The translations under genes and the position numbers were made by a program. Shown here in pieces: positions 53,185 to 60,561 of a stretch of 64,000 nucleotides of DNA; the first letter of the stretch is position 1, and the number at the start of each line of letters is the position of its first letter. The DNA is from Mesobacillus jeotgali. Its GTDB lineage: Bacteria; Bacillota; Bacilli; Bacillales; Cytobacillaceae. The DNA lies in assembly GCF_002874535.1 (NCBI RefSeq), contig NZ_CP025025.1:2589526-2653525 (forward strand). Direction: 5' to 3'. The notes beneath the pieces are model-generated. The model did not search any database. It was given only the letters and a program-made list of their open reading frames with translations, and was not told the DNA's origin.

Positions 53185-53302
53185 AGTTTGTATTTATTTT
53201 TTATTTTACCCTTAATTGTGAATACAACCGTTAAAAATGTCACATTTAATGCTTACTGAAGTTTGTGAGGTAAGAAGATAGTTTGATTATCTACATATTT
53301 TA

Positions 53303-53335
53303 TAAAAAAAAGCCTGGCATCTGACAGCCAGGCTT
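53303..53335 (-). terminator. Terminator of ldcB
   Basis: AGCCTGGC and GCCAGGCT pair around an 8-nt loop; T8 follows on the minus strand. Confidence 0.9.
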
Positions 53336-53338
53336 ATC

Positions 53339-54196
53339 CTATATTTTCTTCACATTTTCAAAGTACTCTTCCAGTGTCCAATCGTTTTCATAAATTTCAG
53401 TTGCTGCCCTGATCCCCACATACCTGAAATGCCATGGTTCATACATATATCCGGTTATTCCTTCTTTACCTCTTGGGTATCTGAGGATAAACCCGTATTT
53501 ATGGGCATTGTGGGCAAGCCACACCCCTTCTTTTGTTGAACCGAACTGTTCATTCAAGTGAAAATTATTTGACTTGCTCGAGATGTCCATTGTTAATCCT
53601 GTTTGATGCTCACTGCTACCAGGTCTGGCAACTGCCTGAAGTGCTTTTTCTTCGCCAACTTTGTTCACTTCAGCATTGAAAAGAGTTTCCTGGCGTCCAT
53701 ATGATCGGTATCCTGAAACAGCAGCGATTTCAATTCCGTCAGACTTTGCTCCTGCAAACATCTTTTCCAAAGCATCCGCAGCCTCTTTCCTCATCAGGCT
53801 CTTTTCAAGCTTCGCATCTCCAAAAGAGAATGGTACATTCGGACGAACTAAATCTGCCGGAATATAGTTTTCCGGCAACCCGAAAATTTTGTTAACGAGG
53901 GACATCGTGTTTTGCGGATTCTGGATAACATTCTTGCCGTCTGAATCCTGGATGACATTGAAATAGGCGGCTTCTAGTGTCAGTTCATCTTCTGCGGGCT
54001 TGTCCTCCTCAGGGATTTCATTAACCTTGTTATCTTCTGGGTCTTCATCTTTATTCCCTTCAACTGCTTGATCAGCCTGTCCATCTTGGCCAACTAGTTT
54101 TTCTCCAAGGTAAGGGATCTTTTCCAAGTAAGGCTCTATAGGGGCACAACCTGTCAATAAAATCGGCAATGCGAGAAACAGTAATATTCTTTTCAT
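53339..54196 (-). CDS. ldcB: LdcB/VanY-type carboxypeptidase lipoprotein
   Basis: A 285-aa lipoprotein: lipobox LLTGC (Cys about 17), a ~60-residue acidic linker, then a VanY peptidase domain with SGYRSYGRQ (about 165), the zinc motif SSEHQTGLTMDI (His, Asp) and EPWHFRYVG (Glu, His). LdcB trims the fourth D-Ala from peptidoglycan tetrapeptides. In B. subtilis ldcB (yodJ) lies beside deoD, as here. I use the ATG at 54194-54196. Confidence 0.92.
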   Translation of the reverse strand: MKRILLFLALPILLTGCAPIEPYLEKIPYLGEKLVGQDGQADQAVEGNKDEDPEDNKVNEIPEEDKPAEDELTLEAAYFNVIQDSDGKNVIQNPQNTMSLVNKIFGLPENYIPADLVRPNVPFSFGDAKLEKSLMRKEAADALEKMFAGAKSDGIEIAAVSGYRSYGRQETLFNAEVNKVGEEKALQAVARPGSSEHQTGLTMDISSKSNNFHLNEQFGSTKEGVWLAHNAHKYGFILRYPRGKEGITGYMYEPWHFRYVGIRAATEIYENDWTLEEYFENVKKI

Positions 54197-54460
54197 TATG
54201 TCCACCAATCTTCAACATTTTAAGGCAATAACACCATTCTAACATTTTTCAACAAACTTTCGAATGGCCTTTTTTACCATTATCTCCTTTCTTCATTATG
54301 TCTGCTTCAGGAGATGGGCAAACTCCCTGCATTCGGAGAAAGTGTATGGATTCTAATCTAAACTTGCTGGAAAATGTTATGCTGTTTCGGGTTCTTAGAC
54401 ATTTGGCTTCTACTGTCCTTCGAAATGCCCATGAAAGTTATTCCTAAGAATTATCCCCAT
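54197..54460. other. Intergenic region, no supported gene
   Basis: Between the ldcB start and the deoD terminator. A 49-codon plus-strand frame (from about 54297) lacks a ribosome binding site and known similarity. It presumably holds the ldcB promoter. Confidence 0.5.
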
Positions 54461-54496
54461 AAGAAAACCCTCTCCTTAAGGGAAAGGGTTTTCTTC
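54461..54496 (-). terminator. Terminator of deoD
   Basis: AAGAAAACCCT(C/T)TCC and its complement GGGAAAGGGTTTTCTT form a long stem around TTAA. Confidence 0.88.
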
Positions 54497-54500
54497 ATTT

Positions 54501-55205
54501 TTATTCTTTTACTACAGCTTCAAGTGCAACTTCAATCATGTCGTTGAATGTAGTTTGTCGCTCTTCTGAAGTAGTTTCTTCTCCAGTCAGGATATGGTCG
54601 CTGACTGTAAGGATTGAAAGGGCTTTACGATCGTATTTAGCAGCCAGGGTATAGAGAGCTGTTGTCTCCATTTCTACCGCCAGAATCTGGTATTGTGCCC
54701 ATTTTTCTAATTCTGCATTATCATTGTAGAACTGATCTGCAGTGAATACGTTACCAACTTTAAGGTTCAAACCTTTTTCAAGACCTGAATTATACGCTTT
54801 GTACAATAAGTCAAAATTCGCTGTCGGAGCGAAGTCTACTCCACCGAATGTAAGTCGGTTCATTTGGGAGTCAGTTGAAGAAGTCATTGCCAGGATGACG
54901 TCACGGACTTTAACATCCTTCTGGATTGCTCCGCATGTACCCACGCGAATCAGGTTTTGGACATTATAGCTATTCATCAATTCATTGATATAAATAGAGA
55001 TCGACGGAACTCCCATCCCTGTTCCTTGTACAGATACTCTTTTACCTTTATATGTACCTGTGTAGCCAAACATATTTCTGACTTCATTATATAACTTTGC
55101 ATCCTCAAGGAAAGTTTCTGCAATATATTTTGCTCTTAATGGATCCCCAGGAAGCAATACCGTTTCTGCGATTTCATTTTCTTTAGCACCAATATGTACA
55201 CTCAT
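54501..55205 (-). CDS. deoD: Purine nucleoside phosphorylase (DeoD type)
   Basis: A 234-aa hexameric-type phosphorylase that splits purine (deoxy)nucleosides with phosphate. Conserved [30 protein letters not shown] start (read in parts: LLPGDPLRA), [19 protein letters not shown] and the C-terminal VSDHILTGE with the catalytic Asp. Length is exact for the family. Neighbour ldcB matches B. subtilis order. Confidence 0.97.
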   Translation of the reverse strand: MSVHIGAKENEIAETVLLPGDPLRAKYIAETFLEDAKLYNEVRNMFGYTGTYKGKRVSVQGTGMGVPSISIYINELMNSYNVQNLIRVGTCGAIQKDVKVRDVILAMTSSTDSQMNRLTFGGVDFAPTANFDLLYKAYNSGLEKGLNLKVGNVFTADQFYNDNAELEKWAQYQILAVEMETTALYTLAAKYDRKALSILTVSDHILTGEETTSEERQTTFNDMIEVALEAVVKE

Positions 55206-55390
55206 TAAAATAATCCTCCATCCTATAGGTTCCTACCTCAAAACTATACCACAATATAGTTAAGCAGGAAAATCTTCAGTTTCATGACAATTTTGTAAAC
55301 GGGTAAGCTAAAAATAGCTTTACCACAGCTGCAACAAAAAATTCCATAGTACCAATTGTATAAAAAACTGGAAATAAAGGAGAATGGGTA

Positions 55391-55522
55391 ATGGGTAAAA
55401 AACACCGCAACCGAATCAACTCACCAAAGAAAAACAATCATGTTCCTCCTGAAGCCATCGTTGCAGAACAGGAAGCTCACGGCAAAGAATTTTCTGCTAC
55501 CGGAAGAAAGAAAAGAGGATAA
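55391..55522 (+). CDS. Small basic protein (43 aa)
   Basis: Starts MGKKHRNRINSPKKNNHVPP, then EAIVAEQEAHGKE, ending TGRKKRG. It is Lys/Arg-rich and likely disordered. GGAGA lies 7 nt before the ATG. Small basic proteins of this kind are often spore-associated in bacilli; I cannot name the family. Its stop is directly followed by a dispersed repeat. Confidence 0.75.
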   Translation: MGKKHRNRINSPKKNNHVPPEAIVAEQEAHGKEFSATGRKKRG

Positions 55523-55526
55523 GAAC

Positions 55527-55764
55527 AAAAAGCGCAAGCGCCTCGTTCAGCCCCGACAAGCGCTGGAGGGCCGACCAGTGAAGTCGTTCTTTGACTTCAT
55601 TGGGCGGACCGAAAACGAAAAGTATAGCCGACTGTCCAGAAACGCAGAAACTGGAGACTCCGACAAAGAAGCGCTTTTTGCTTCTGCCGGCGGAGTTGAA
55701 GTTTCGGAGTTTCTAGGAGGCGACACTAGACAAGCGACTCGAGGGGCTAGGCGCTGGAGCTGGA
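55527..55764 (+). repeat. Dispersed intergenic repeat, copy 1
   Basis: Begins AAAAAGCGCAAGCGCCTCGT, includes TCAGCCCCGACAAGCGCTGGAGGGCC and a hairpin TGAAGTC-GTTCTTT-GACTTCA, and ends GGCGCTGGAGCTGGA. A second copy lies inverted at 58545-58722. It is more GC-rich than its surroundings. The plus-strand frame through it is not coding. It looks like a MITE/REP-like element of bacilli. Confidence 0.85.
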
Positions 55765-55825
55765 TTAAGAAAACTGAATTGAGTTATCCACAACTCAATA
55801 CCTTTATAAATTCCTTAACCAAAAT

Positions 55826-55863
55826 AAAGACGATGAAGCATATCGTTGCTTCATCGTCTTTTG
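55826..55863. terminator. Strong bidirectional terminator
   Basis: AAAGACGATGAAGCA and TGCTTCATCGTCTTT form a ~15-bp stem around TATCGT. It would end spo0M transcripts and any plus-strand message. Confidence 0.9.
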
Positions 55864-55883
55864 CTGGATTACTTATTCACATC

Positions 55884-56654
55884 TTAGCAATAGCGCTCTA
55901 TCATGTTTTGCAAGTTCTGCTTTAATGAAGGAAGATCTGAAACATTGATGTTCATTCTTACGTATGTTTCATCGGTACCCATCGCTTCTGACAAGAAACC
56001 TCCAAGTCCCCTGGCTCTGCGGTCAACTTGCATCAAGACCTCAATTTCGTTCTCACTGTTTGGATAGAAAATTACCTCTAATTCATCCAGTCTTCCTCTA
56101 AATGGGCCTGATGCCGGCACGAATTCAAACTCCTGGATAAACGGCATATTTCTCCGGAGATGTCTTGGCGCTTGCTCGCACTCAGCTTCCCTCAGTCGGA
56201 AGCCAAGGTCACTAATCGCGTTAAACATTCCATGCATCAACTGATTGGGTACTACTGTCAAATAATCCTTATCGCTTGGATCAACTGCGTTTTTGATATC
56301 AAGCCCTGTTGACACCCAAACCTTCGTCCTGCCCATCGATAATGGCATTTCTAACGGAAGCCTGAAGGTGAAAGGAATTTCCTTTGTTTCATTCTCTTTG
56401 ATCATGAATGACTGTGTAAGTTTGAAACGATCAATTTGGGCAGTGGCAGTATACTTTTTCTCATCTGCTTCTCTTATATAAGTTGTATGTAAACTCAAAT
56501 AGATGTCATCGATATTTTGCTCTGTGCTTCCCCCGCGAATTTCTACAATCCCACGCACTTCTTCTCCTGGCATCACCCGGTCTTTTTCCAGCTTCGTATC
56601 TACTTTAGCTGCTCCGATGCCGACACTTGCAAACACCTTATTAAAAAATGACAT
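55884..56654 (-). CDS. spo0M: Sporulation-control protein Spo0M
   Basis: A 256-aa arrestin-like beta-sandwich protein. The start MSFFNKVFASVGIGAAKVDT, PGEEVRGIVEIRGGS and EQNIDDIYLSL match Spo0M of B. subtilis, which affects sporulation entry and cell morphology. Length is normal. GGGAGG lies 8 nt before the ATG at 56652-56654; a longer frame to 56726 lacks a site. Confidence 0.95.
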   Translation of the reverse strand: MSFFNKVFASVGIGAAKVDTKLEKDRVMPGEEVRGIVEIRGGSTEQNIDDIYLSLHTTYIREADEKKYTATAQIDRFKLTQSFMIKENETKEIPFTFRLPLEMPLSMGRTKVWVSTGLDIKNAVDPSDKDYLTVVPNQLMHGMFNAISDLGFRLREAECEQAPRHLRRNMPFIQEFEFVPASGPFRGRLDELEVIFYPNSENEIEVLMQVDRRARGLGGFLSEAMGTDETYVRMNINVSDLPSLKQNLQNMIERYC

Positions 56655-56754
56655 ACCATATGCCTCCCTGTTTTCACTTTTTTCTTTCTTATAGATGTAT
56701 ACGATTATAAACAGACAGAGTTTCAATAAAAAGAAGTTTTTTTAAAACAAAATA

Positions 56755-56782
56755 TAAAAAGGCAGATTCATCAGAACCTGCC
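56755..56782 (-). terminator. Terminator of yozD
   Basis: GGCAGGTTCTGATGAATCTG CC-type stem: GGCAG and CTGCC pair with an inner TTC/GAA extension, followed by TTTTTAT on the minus strand. Confidence 0.8.
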
Positions 56783-56801
56783 ATTACAAAGTGTAACTTA
56801 C

Positions 56802-56975
56802 CTAGTCTATATCTTCTTCCTCATCGATGATACATTTTTCAATCAGATATTCAAATGTGATATCTGCCATCTCTTCAAGTTCTTCCTCTGTGGGAACGTA
56901 TCCCCTTTTAACAAGTTCATGAAAGAAAAATTCAGCAATCTCTTCTGTATCGATAACAACCTCAATCTCTTTCAC
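56802..56975 (-). CDS. yozD: YozD-family small acidic protein
   Basis: A 57-aa protein reading VKEIEVVIDTEEIAEFFFHE... and ending IIDEEEDID, nearly identical in layout to B. subtilis YozD. Start is GTG (56973-56975) with GGGGGG 7 nt upstream. Function unknown. It lies in the same yod/yoz order as B. subtilis. Confidence 0.92.
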   Translation of the reverse strand: MKEIEVVIDTEEIAEFFFHELVKRGYVPTEEELEEMADITFEYLIEKCIIDEEEDID

Positions 56976-57110
56976 AGATTCGCCCCCCTTTATTCCAAAT
57001 GTATGTGAAGCACAGATGTTTAATGCCAAGCTAAACCAATTTTCTGAAAATTGTTCTAATGTTTTTGGACAAGCATAGAATGGAATAAATCAATTTAGGA
57101 GTGATTTGGA

Positions 57111-57281
57111 ATGCAGAGACTGGGTATTCTTGCCGAAATGTTTGTTGAAGATGTGAACAATGAAGATAGTGTGGTTGTTGAATTGTTTGGCACCATTGTG
57201 AATTTCCTATTTAAATTTTTCCAGTTGGCGGGAATTCCTTTTCTTGTTTATGTGCTGCTTGAATTTGCAGGATTATTCTAA
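57111..57281 (+). CDS. Small membrane protein (56 aa), convergent with yodN
   Basis: Starts MQRLGILAEMFVEDVNNEDS and ends with a hydrophobic helix (FFQLAGIPFLVYVLLEFAGLF). GGAGTG lies 7 nt before the ATG. Its stop overlaps the yodN stop codon by 4 nt on the other strand. One or two membrane segments are likely. I do not recognise it. Confidence 0.75.
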   Translation: MQRLGILAEMFVEDVNNEDSVVVELFGTIVNFLFKFFQLAGIPFLVYVLLEFAGLF

Positions 57282-57973
57282 ACGTGGCTTTTCCCATCAT
57301 TATTAACAAGCATTGAAAGTTTGCGAAGAATGACTCTCATGACATGCGCGTACTCATCATCTTTGAACCATTTATATAAAATTCGGTAATCATTATATAA
57401 ATCGAGAAGGTTATCGATCGTCATCCTCTTCTGATGAATTTTACGCAACTCTTCTTTTTCACCTGCTCTTGGCTGATGAGGTTTTTCAAGGTTGACTGAT
57501 GGCTTTACTTCTTTATTCGCCGAAAACAAAAGGCCCAGCTTCTGGATAAATGTATCTGCACTGTCCGAGTCGGCAACAAGCGTCAGTTCTTCTTCCCCGG
57601 CTTCAAGCCATTCTCCATCTTTAATCCTGGACAGTTCATAAATGACATCCTCCCAGGCATCTTCTTTATATCTCCAGATTTCCGTCCGAAAACCAACAAC
57701 CTTAAATAGGTCTGACCCATAACCTTTTACTTGTACTAAGTCTCCAAAAAAGTATTTGTATTCGATGTCGATTTGCTCCTTATCAAGCAGCTTTCCATCG
57801 TACTCAGAGAGCATCTGCAAACTCGTTTCCAAATACAAGCCCTCGCTATTATTTATCTCGTATACATGAAGGCCGTCAAGCCATTTTACATCTGTCACTT
57901 TCCCCACAGTCCCATAAATAGTGATCACGACTGTATCACCGATGTTAAACTTAGGTTTTTTCCGTTTTTCCAT
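57278..57973 (-). CDS. yodN: YodN-like protein
   Basis: A 231-aa soluble protein. It starts with two SH3/KOW-like repeats (FNIGDTVVITIYGTVGKVTDV; YFFGDLVQVKGYGSDLFKVVGF) and ends with a helical region (NLLDLYNDYRILYKWF). It matches YodN in size and place. Function unknown. The ATG at 57971-57973 suits AGAGG 9 nt upstream; 57982 is an alternative. Confidence 0.85.
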   Translation of the reverse strand: MEKRKKPKFNIGDTVVITIYGTVGKVTDVKWLDGLHVYEINNSEGLYLETSLQMLSEYDGKLLDKEQIDIEYKYFFGDLVQVKGYGSDLFKVVGFRTEIWRYKEDAWEDVIYELSRIKDGEWLEAGEEELTLVADSDSADTFIQKLGLLFSANKEVKPSVNLEKPHQPRAGEKEELRKIHQKRMTIDNLLDLYNDYRILYKWFKDDEYAHVMRVILRKLSMLVNNDGKSHV

Positions 57974-58120
57974 TTCCTCCATCCTCTCAACGATGAGTCG
58001 TGAATTGTGATTACAACAGTATATGCACTTTTCTGAAAATCGCTACGCCTAGATGGAGATTGGTAGAGGCTTTTATCCCTTGCCTGGAGGGAGTAAGAAA
58101 ACATACTGTCCTGTAAAAAA

Positions 58121-58158
58121 TCAAAAAAAAAAGACTCTCGCGGTTTCACCGCAAGAGC
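58121..58158 (-). terminator. Terminator of yozE
   Basis: CTCTTGCGG and CCGCGAGAG pair around TGAAA, followed by TCTTTTTTTTTT on the minus strand. Confidence 0.92.
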
Positions 58159-58161
58159 TTA

Positions 58162-58383
58162 TTAGCTTTCTGCTATCAAATATTCCTCCCAGGCTTCATC
58201 AAAAACAGCCATACTTTCAGGATAGTGTCCGTTCAATTCCAGGTAAGAGCTTATTTCATCATAATCCTCCGAATTTTTAGGAAACGAGAGGTCATCGTAT
58301 GCAGAATTGGCAAACCTGCTGATTGCATCCTTCGGTTTGGTGGTCCGGTATTTCATGAGAAAGTGGTAAAAGCTTTTGTACAT
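58162..58383 (-). CDS. yozE: YozE (UPF0346) family protein
   Basis: A 73-aa helical protein. SFYHFLMKYRTTKPKDAISRFA and SSYLELNGHYPESMAVFDEAWEEY are the UPF0346 signatures; B. subtilis YozE has a SAM-like fold of unknown role. Same gene order as B. subtilis. Confidence 0.93.
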   Translation of the reverse strand: MYKSFYHFLMKYRTTKPKDAISRFANSAYDDLSFPKNSEDYDEISSYLELNGHYPESMAVFDEAWEEYLIAES

Positions 58384-58400
58384 ATATGAACGCCTGCCTA

Positions 58401-58505
58401 TTGTTTAAATTAGTTTGTCCATACTATAACGGATTTGTTTAGTGTACGTCCACTTTAATGCTATAAACAAAGCACCTTCCGATTTGGTAAGGTGCTCTCT
58501 TTTTT
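58401..58505 (+). ncRNA. Possible short plus-strand transcript with its own promoter and terminator
   Basis: TTGTTT (58401-58406), an 18-bp spacer and TATAAC (58425-58430) are followed by an orphan terminator AGCACCTT...AAGGTGCT (58471-58496) plus TCTCT6. No plus-strand gene lies upstream. A ~65-nt RNA divergent from yozE is possible. Confidence 0.35.
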
Positions 58506-58544
58506 AACTATATAAGAAAGTGTAAAATTTTTACACTAGATTAC

Positions 58545-58722
58545 TGTCTAGCTCCAGCGCTAGCCAGTTTTCATCCAAGAATGTGCTTCCTCGAGTATCT
58601 TGCGAGAAGCGTAAGCTTTGAGCAGCTCGAGACGATTCGGTCCTGTCAATGAAGTCAAAGAACGACTTCACCGTCAGGCCCTCCACCGCTTTACGGGGCT
58701 GATCAAGGCGCTTCCGCTTTTC
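58545..58722 (-). repeat. Dispersed intergenic repeat, copy 2 (inverted)
   Basis: On the minus strand it reads AAAAGCGGAAGCGCCTTGAT, CAGCCCCGTAAAGCGGTGGAG, then the same TGAAGTC-GTTCTTT-GACTTCA hairpin, and ends GCGCTGGAGCTAGACA, matching copy 1 at both ends with a different middle. It abuts the stop of the next minus-strand gene. Confidence 0.85.
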
Positions 58723-58914
58723 TTATTGCCATCTGGCTGATTTCGCCATCTCCAGCAATGCCCATATAATATTGAACATTAAGATCGCTACTGTGATTGG
58801 CACTGCATGGAGCCAATTCATCCCGAATTTTTCAATGATCAGCCTTACATAATATCCGCAAAAGAACAAGACAACCATTGCCGCTACCAGCATGATGGAT
58901 AAAGCGATAGACAT
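58723..58914 (-). CDS. Small two-helix membrane protein
   Basis: A 63-aa protein with two hydrophobic helices (IALSIMLVAAMVVLFFCGYY and AVPITVAILMFNIIWALLEM). Function unknown. GGGGAGAGAAA precedes the ATG. The dispersed repeat lies immediately 3'. Confidence 0.75.
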   Translation of the reverse strand: MSIALSIMLVAAMVVLFFCGYYVRLIIEKFGMNWLHAVPITVAILMFNIIWALLEMAKSARWQ

Positions 58915-59037
58915 TTTCTCTCCCCATTTCCAAAATAAATACTCCCCACTCTATTATAATGAGGAGGGAGTAACTGGATAAAAAGGAAGTGTGAAACTTC
59001 TGTGAACAGCGTTGTAATTTAGGTTATATTTGTCACA

Positions 59038-59319
59038 TCAAGATGAAAAATCAAAGTAATTTCGCTTCAACAATCTTGGCTGTGCCATCAGTTCCTCAAA
59101 GGTGACTACTTTGCCAAGTTTTTTCGTATCGATTAAAAATAATTGGTCTTCGATTTCCTTCGTGATCAATTCAGTCTGATAGATCATATCGCAATCGAGA
59201 CAATGGATGGCAGGAGTTTCATTGATCTGTATTGCTTTCGTGCCGTCCGGAAGTTCCCAATAGACTTTGTCACTTACAGCTTTTGTGTTTTCGCTGCTGC
59301 ACCACTCGCATTTCCCCAT
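59038..59319 (-). CDS. yokU: YokU-like zinc-finger protein (copy 1, native side)
   Basis: A 93-aa protein with CEWCSS and HCLDCDMIYQTE Cys pairs and the 'YWELPDGTKAI' motif. This is the MqsA-like N-terminal zinc domain of YokU; no HTH domain follows. It starts 11 nt after the kamA remnant. A diverged copy (about 60% identical by eye) is at 63343-63624. Confidence 0.88.
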   Translation of the reverse strand: MGKCEWCSSENTKAVSDKVYWELPDGTKAIQINETPAIHCLDCDMIYQTELITKEIEDQLFLIDTKKLGKVVTFEELMAQPRLLKRNYFDFSS

Positions 59320-59330
59320 CTTTCAACCTC

Positions 59331-59771
59331 CTATTCCTTTGTGGATGGGACTGCGCCTTGCCCATCAACTGCTTCAGCTGTCGTCTTATTCTGTTGTGCC
59401 ATGAATTTCTTTTCCTTCAGCTCATCACGTTTTTCACGCTTATCCTTCAAAGAAGCATGTGCAGGGTCTTCCTCATACTTTTCCCTGCGGTCAAGCCTTC
59501 CAAGACCTTCTGGAATCAGGTTAAATTCACTGTCATTCATGATGGCTGCGATTCCAGTGTTCGATTTTTTCTTCTCATAGTCTGGGTACACTTGTTTGAA
59601 GTAACCCTCCGCTCTTCCTGGAACATAATTTTCAGGCTCTGGGTAAGAGGTGATTACACCTTCGAAATTGCGAAGGACAACTTTTTCCGGACTCTGGGAT
59701 ATCAAGTAATTTGGCTGCAAGGAGATTTTCCCGCCTCCGCCAGGCGCATCAACAACGAATGTTGGGACAGC
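59331..59771 (-). pseudogene. kamA: kamA 3' remnant (lysine 2,3-aminomutase C-terminus)
   Basis: Only about the last 146 codons of kamA remain. Homology starts abruptly at AVPTFVVDAPGGGGK (codon at 59769-59771) and continues ISQSPEKVVLRNFEGVITSYPEPENYVPGR to a Lys/Glu-rich tail. Upstream bases are unrelated and hit an in-frame TGA within about 10 codons; the radical-SAM Cys motif and PLP lysine are gone. No start codon or ribosome binding site is credible. The break marks the left edge of an insertion; a second 3' end lies at 63661. Confidence 0.92.
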
Positions 59772-59932
59772 GTTTTTTATTGTAAGTACTTTTCAAATAC
59801 AAAAAACAGCAAATCAAAAAGAAAACCTTGACTGCTGTTTCTATTGATACATAATGATAATTTTGTCTTTCATGCACTATTGCATAGTATCATTGTACTG
59901 CAGAAAAAAATTCATTCCATTATCACCAATTA

Positions 59933-60229
59933 TTACACGTTTGTAATCTTCAATATCTCCTCAACTGTTAAATCGTTGCTGTATTTTTTATCAAAACTTT
60001 CCCAGACCGAAAGCATCTTTCTATACATGCCCAACACTGGCCAGTGTGTATTATAGTCAGGATATTTCTCGTTATCCCAAAGTTCTTTGTATCGATTCAT
60101 ATCATGCATAAAGAATCTTGCATAGGTCATGTAGCTCGTTTCGTTATTGCCATCGAATCCTTTGAATTTCAATTTTTCCACTTCAATTTTTTGTTTTTCT
60201 TCACCATCTAAATTTTGATAAGAAAAAAT
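59933..60229 (-). pseudogene. YfbU-domain protein remnant (C-terminal part)
   Basis: The open stretch reads ...SYQNLDGEEKQKIEVEKLKFKGFDGNNE, then ARFFMHDMNRY and YRKMLSVWESFDK, matching the C-terminal half of YfbU-family proteins. An in-frame TGA (60230-60232) ends it upstream; the N-terminal half is missing. A GTG at 60181 could start a short product but has little support. It lies between the kamA break and the AT-rich cassette. Confidence 0.75.
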
Positions 60230-60561
60230 TCAATATCTATAAATATAAAATACGCCTTCCGCTTTCGCTGAATAATCAGTCATCGCTATCTTTATAAGCT
60301 AGTCCTACTGTATCGGCATTACTTTCGGCCAGGTCGTTTAAAATCATTAACTCTATACGGATTTGGTTCCGCATTAGTTAATTGTTTGCTTGCAGCTGAA
60401 AAGCATGCATTTAGTCTAATATGAAAAGAGGATCACTTAAAAGTAATCGTCTCTTAGATGTTTATTCTATTACCACAAATATACTTTTTTCTAATTAATC
60501 ATAAAATTAAACAAATATATTTGCTATATTATATTTAAGATTATTTTAAGGAGGGGTGTCT
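60230..60561. other. Non-coding stretch upstream of the AT-rich cassette
   Basis: No supported gene. The last 60 bp are extremely AT-rich and hold a possible promoter: TTAAAC, 17 bp, TATATT, ending about 20 bp before the ribosome binding site of the next gene. The part near 60250-60420 has higher GC and may be scar sequence. Confidence 0.5.

Noticed and set aside
54297-54446. 49-codon plus-strand frame upstream of ldcB
   Set aside because: No ribosome binding site and no recognisable sequence; left as intergenic.
55440-55925. 161-aa plus-strand protein
   Set aside because: It passes through the dispersed repeat and a terminator, and overlaps the better supported 43-aa gene in another frame.
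59331-59720. Stand-alone 129-aa gene for the kamA 3' fragment
   Set aside because: The open frame begins inside KamA homology that extends to 59771; it has no ribosome binding site and is better described as a gene remnant.
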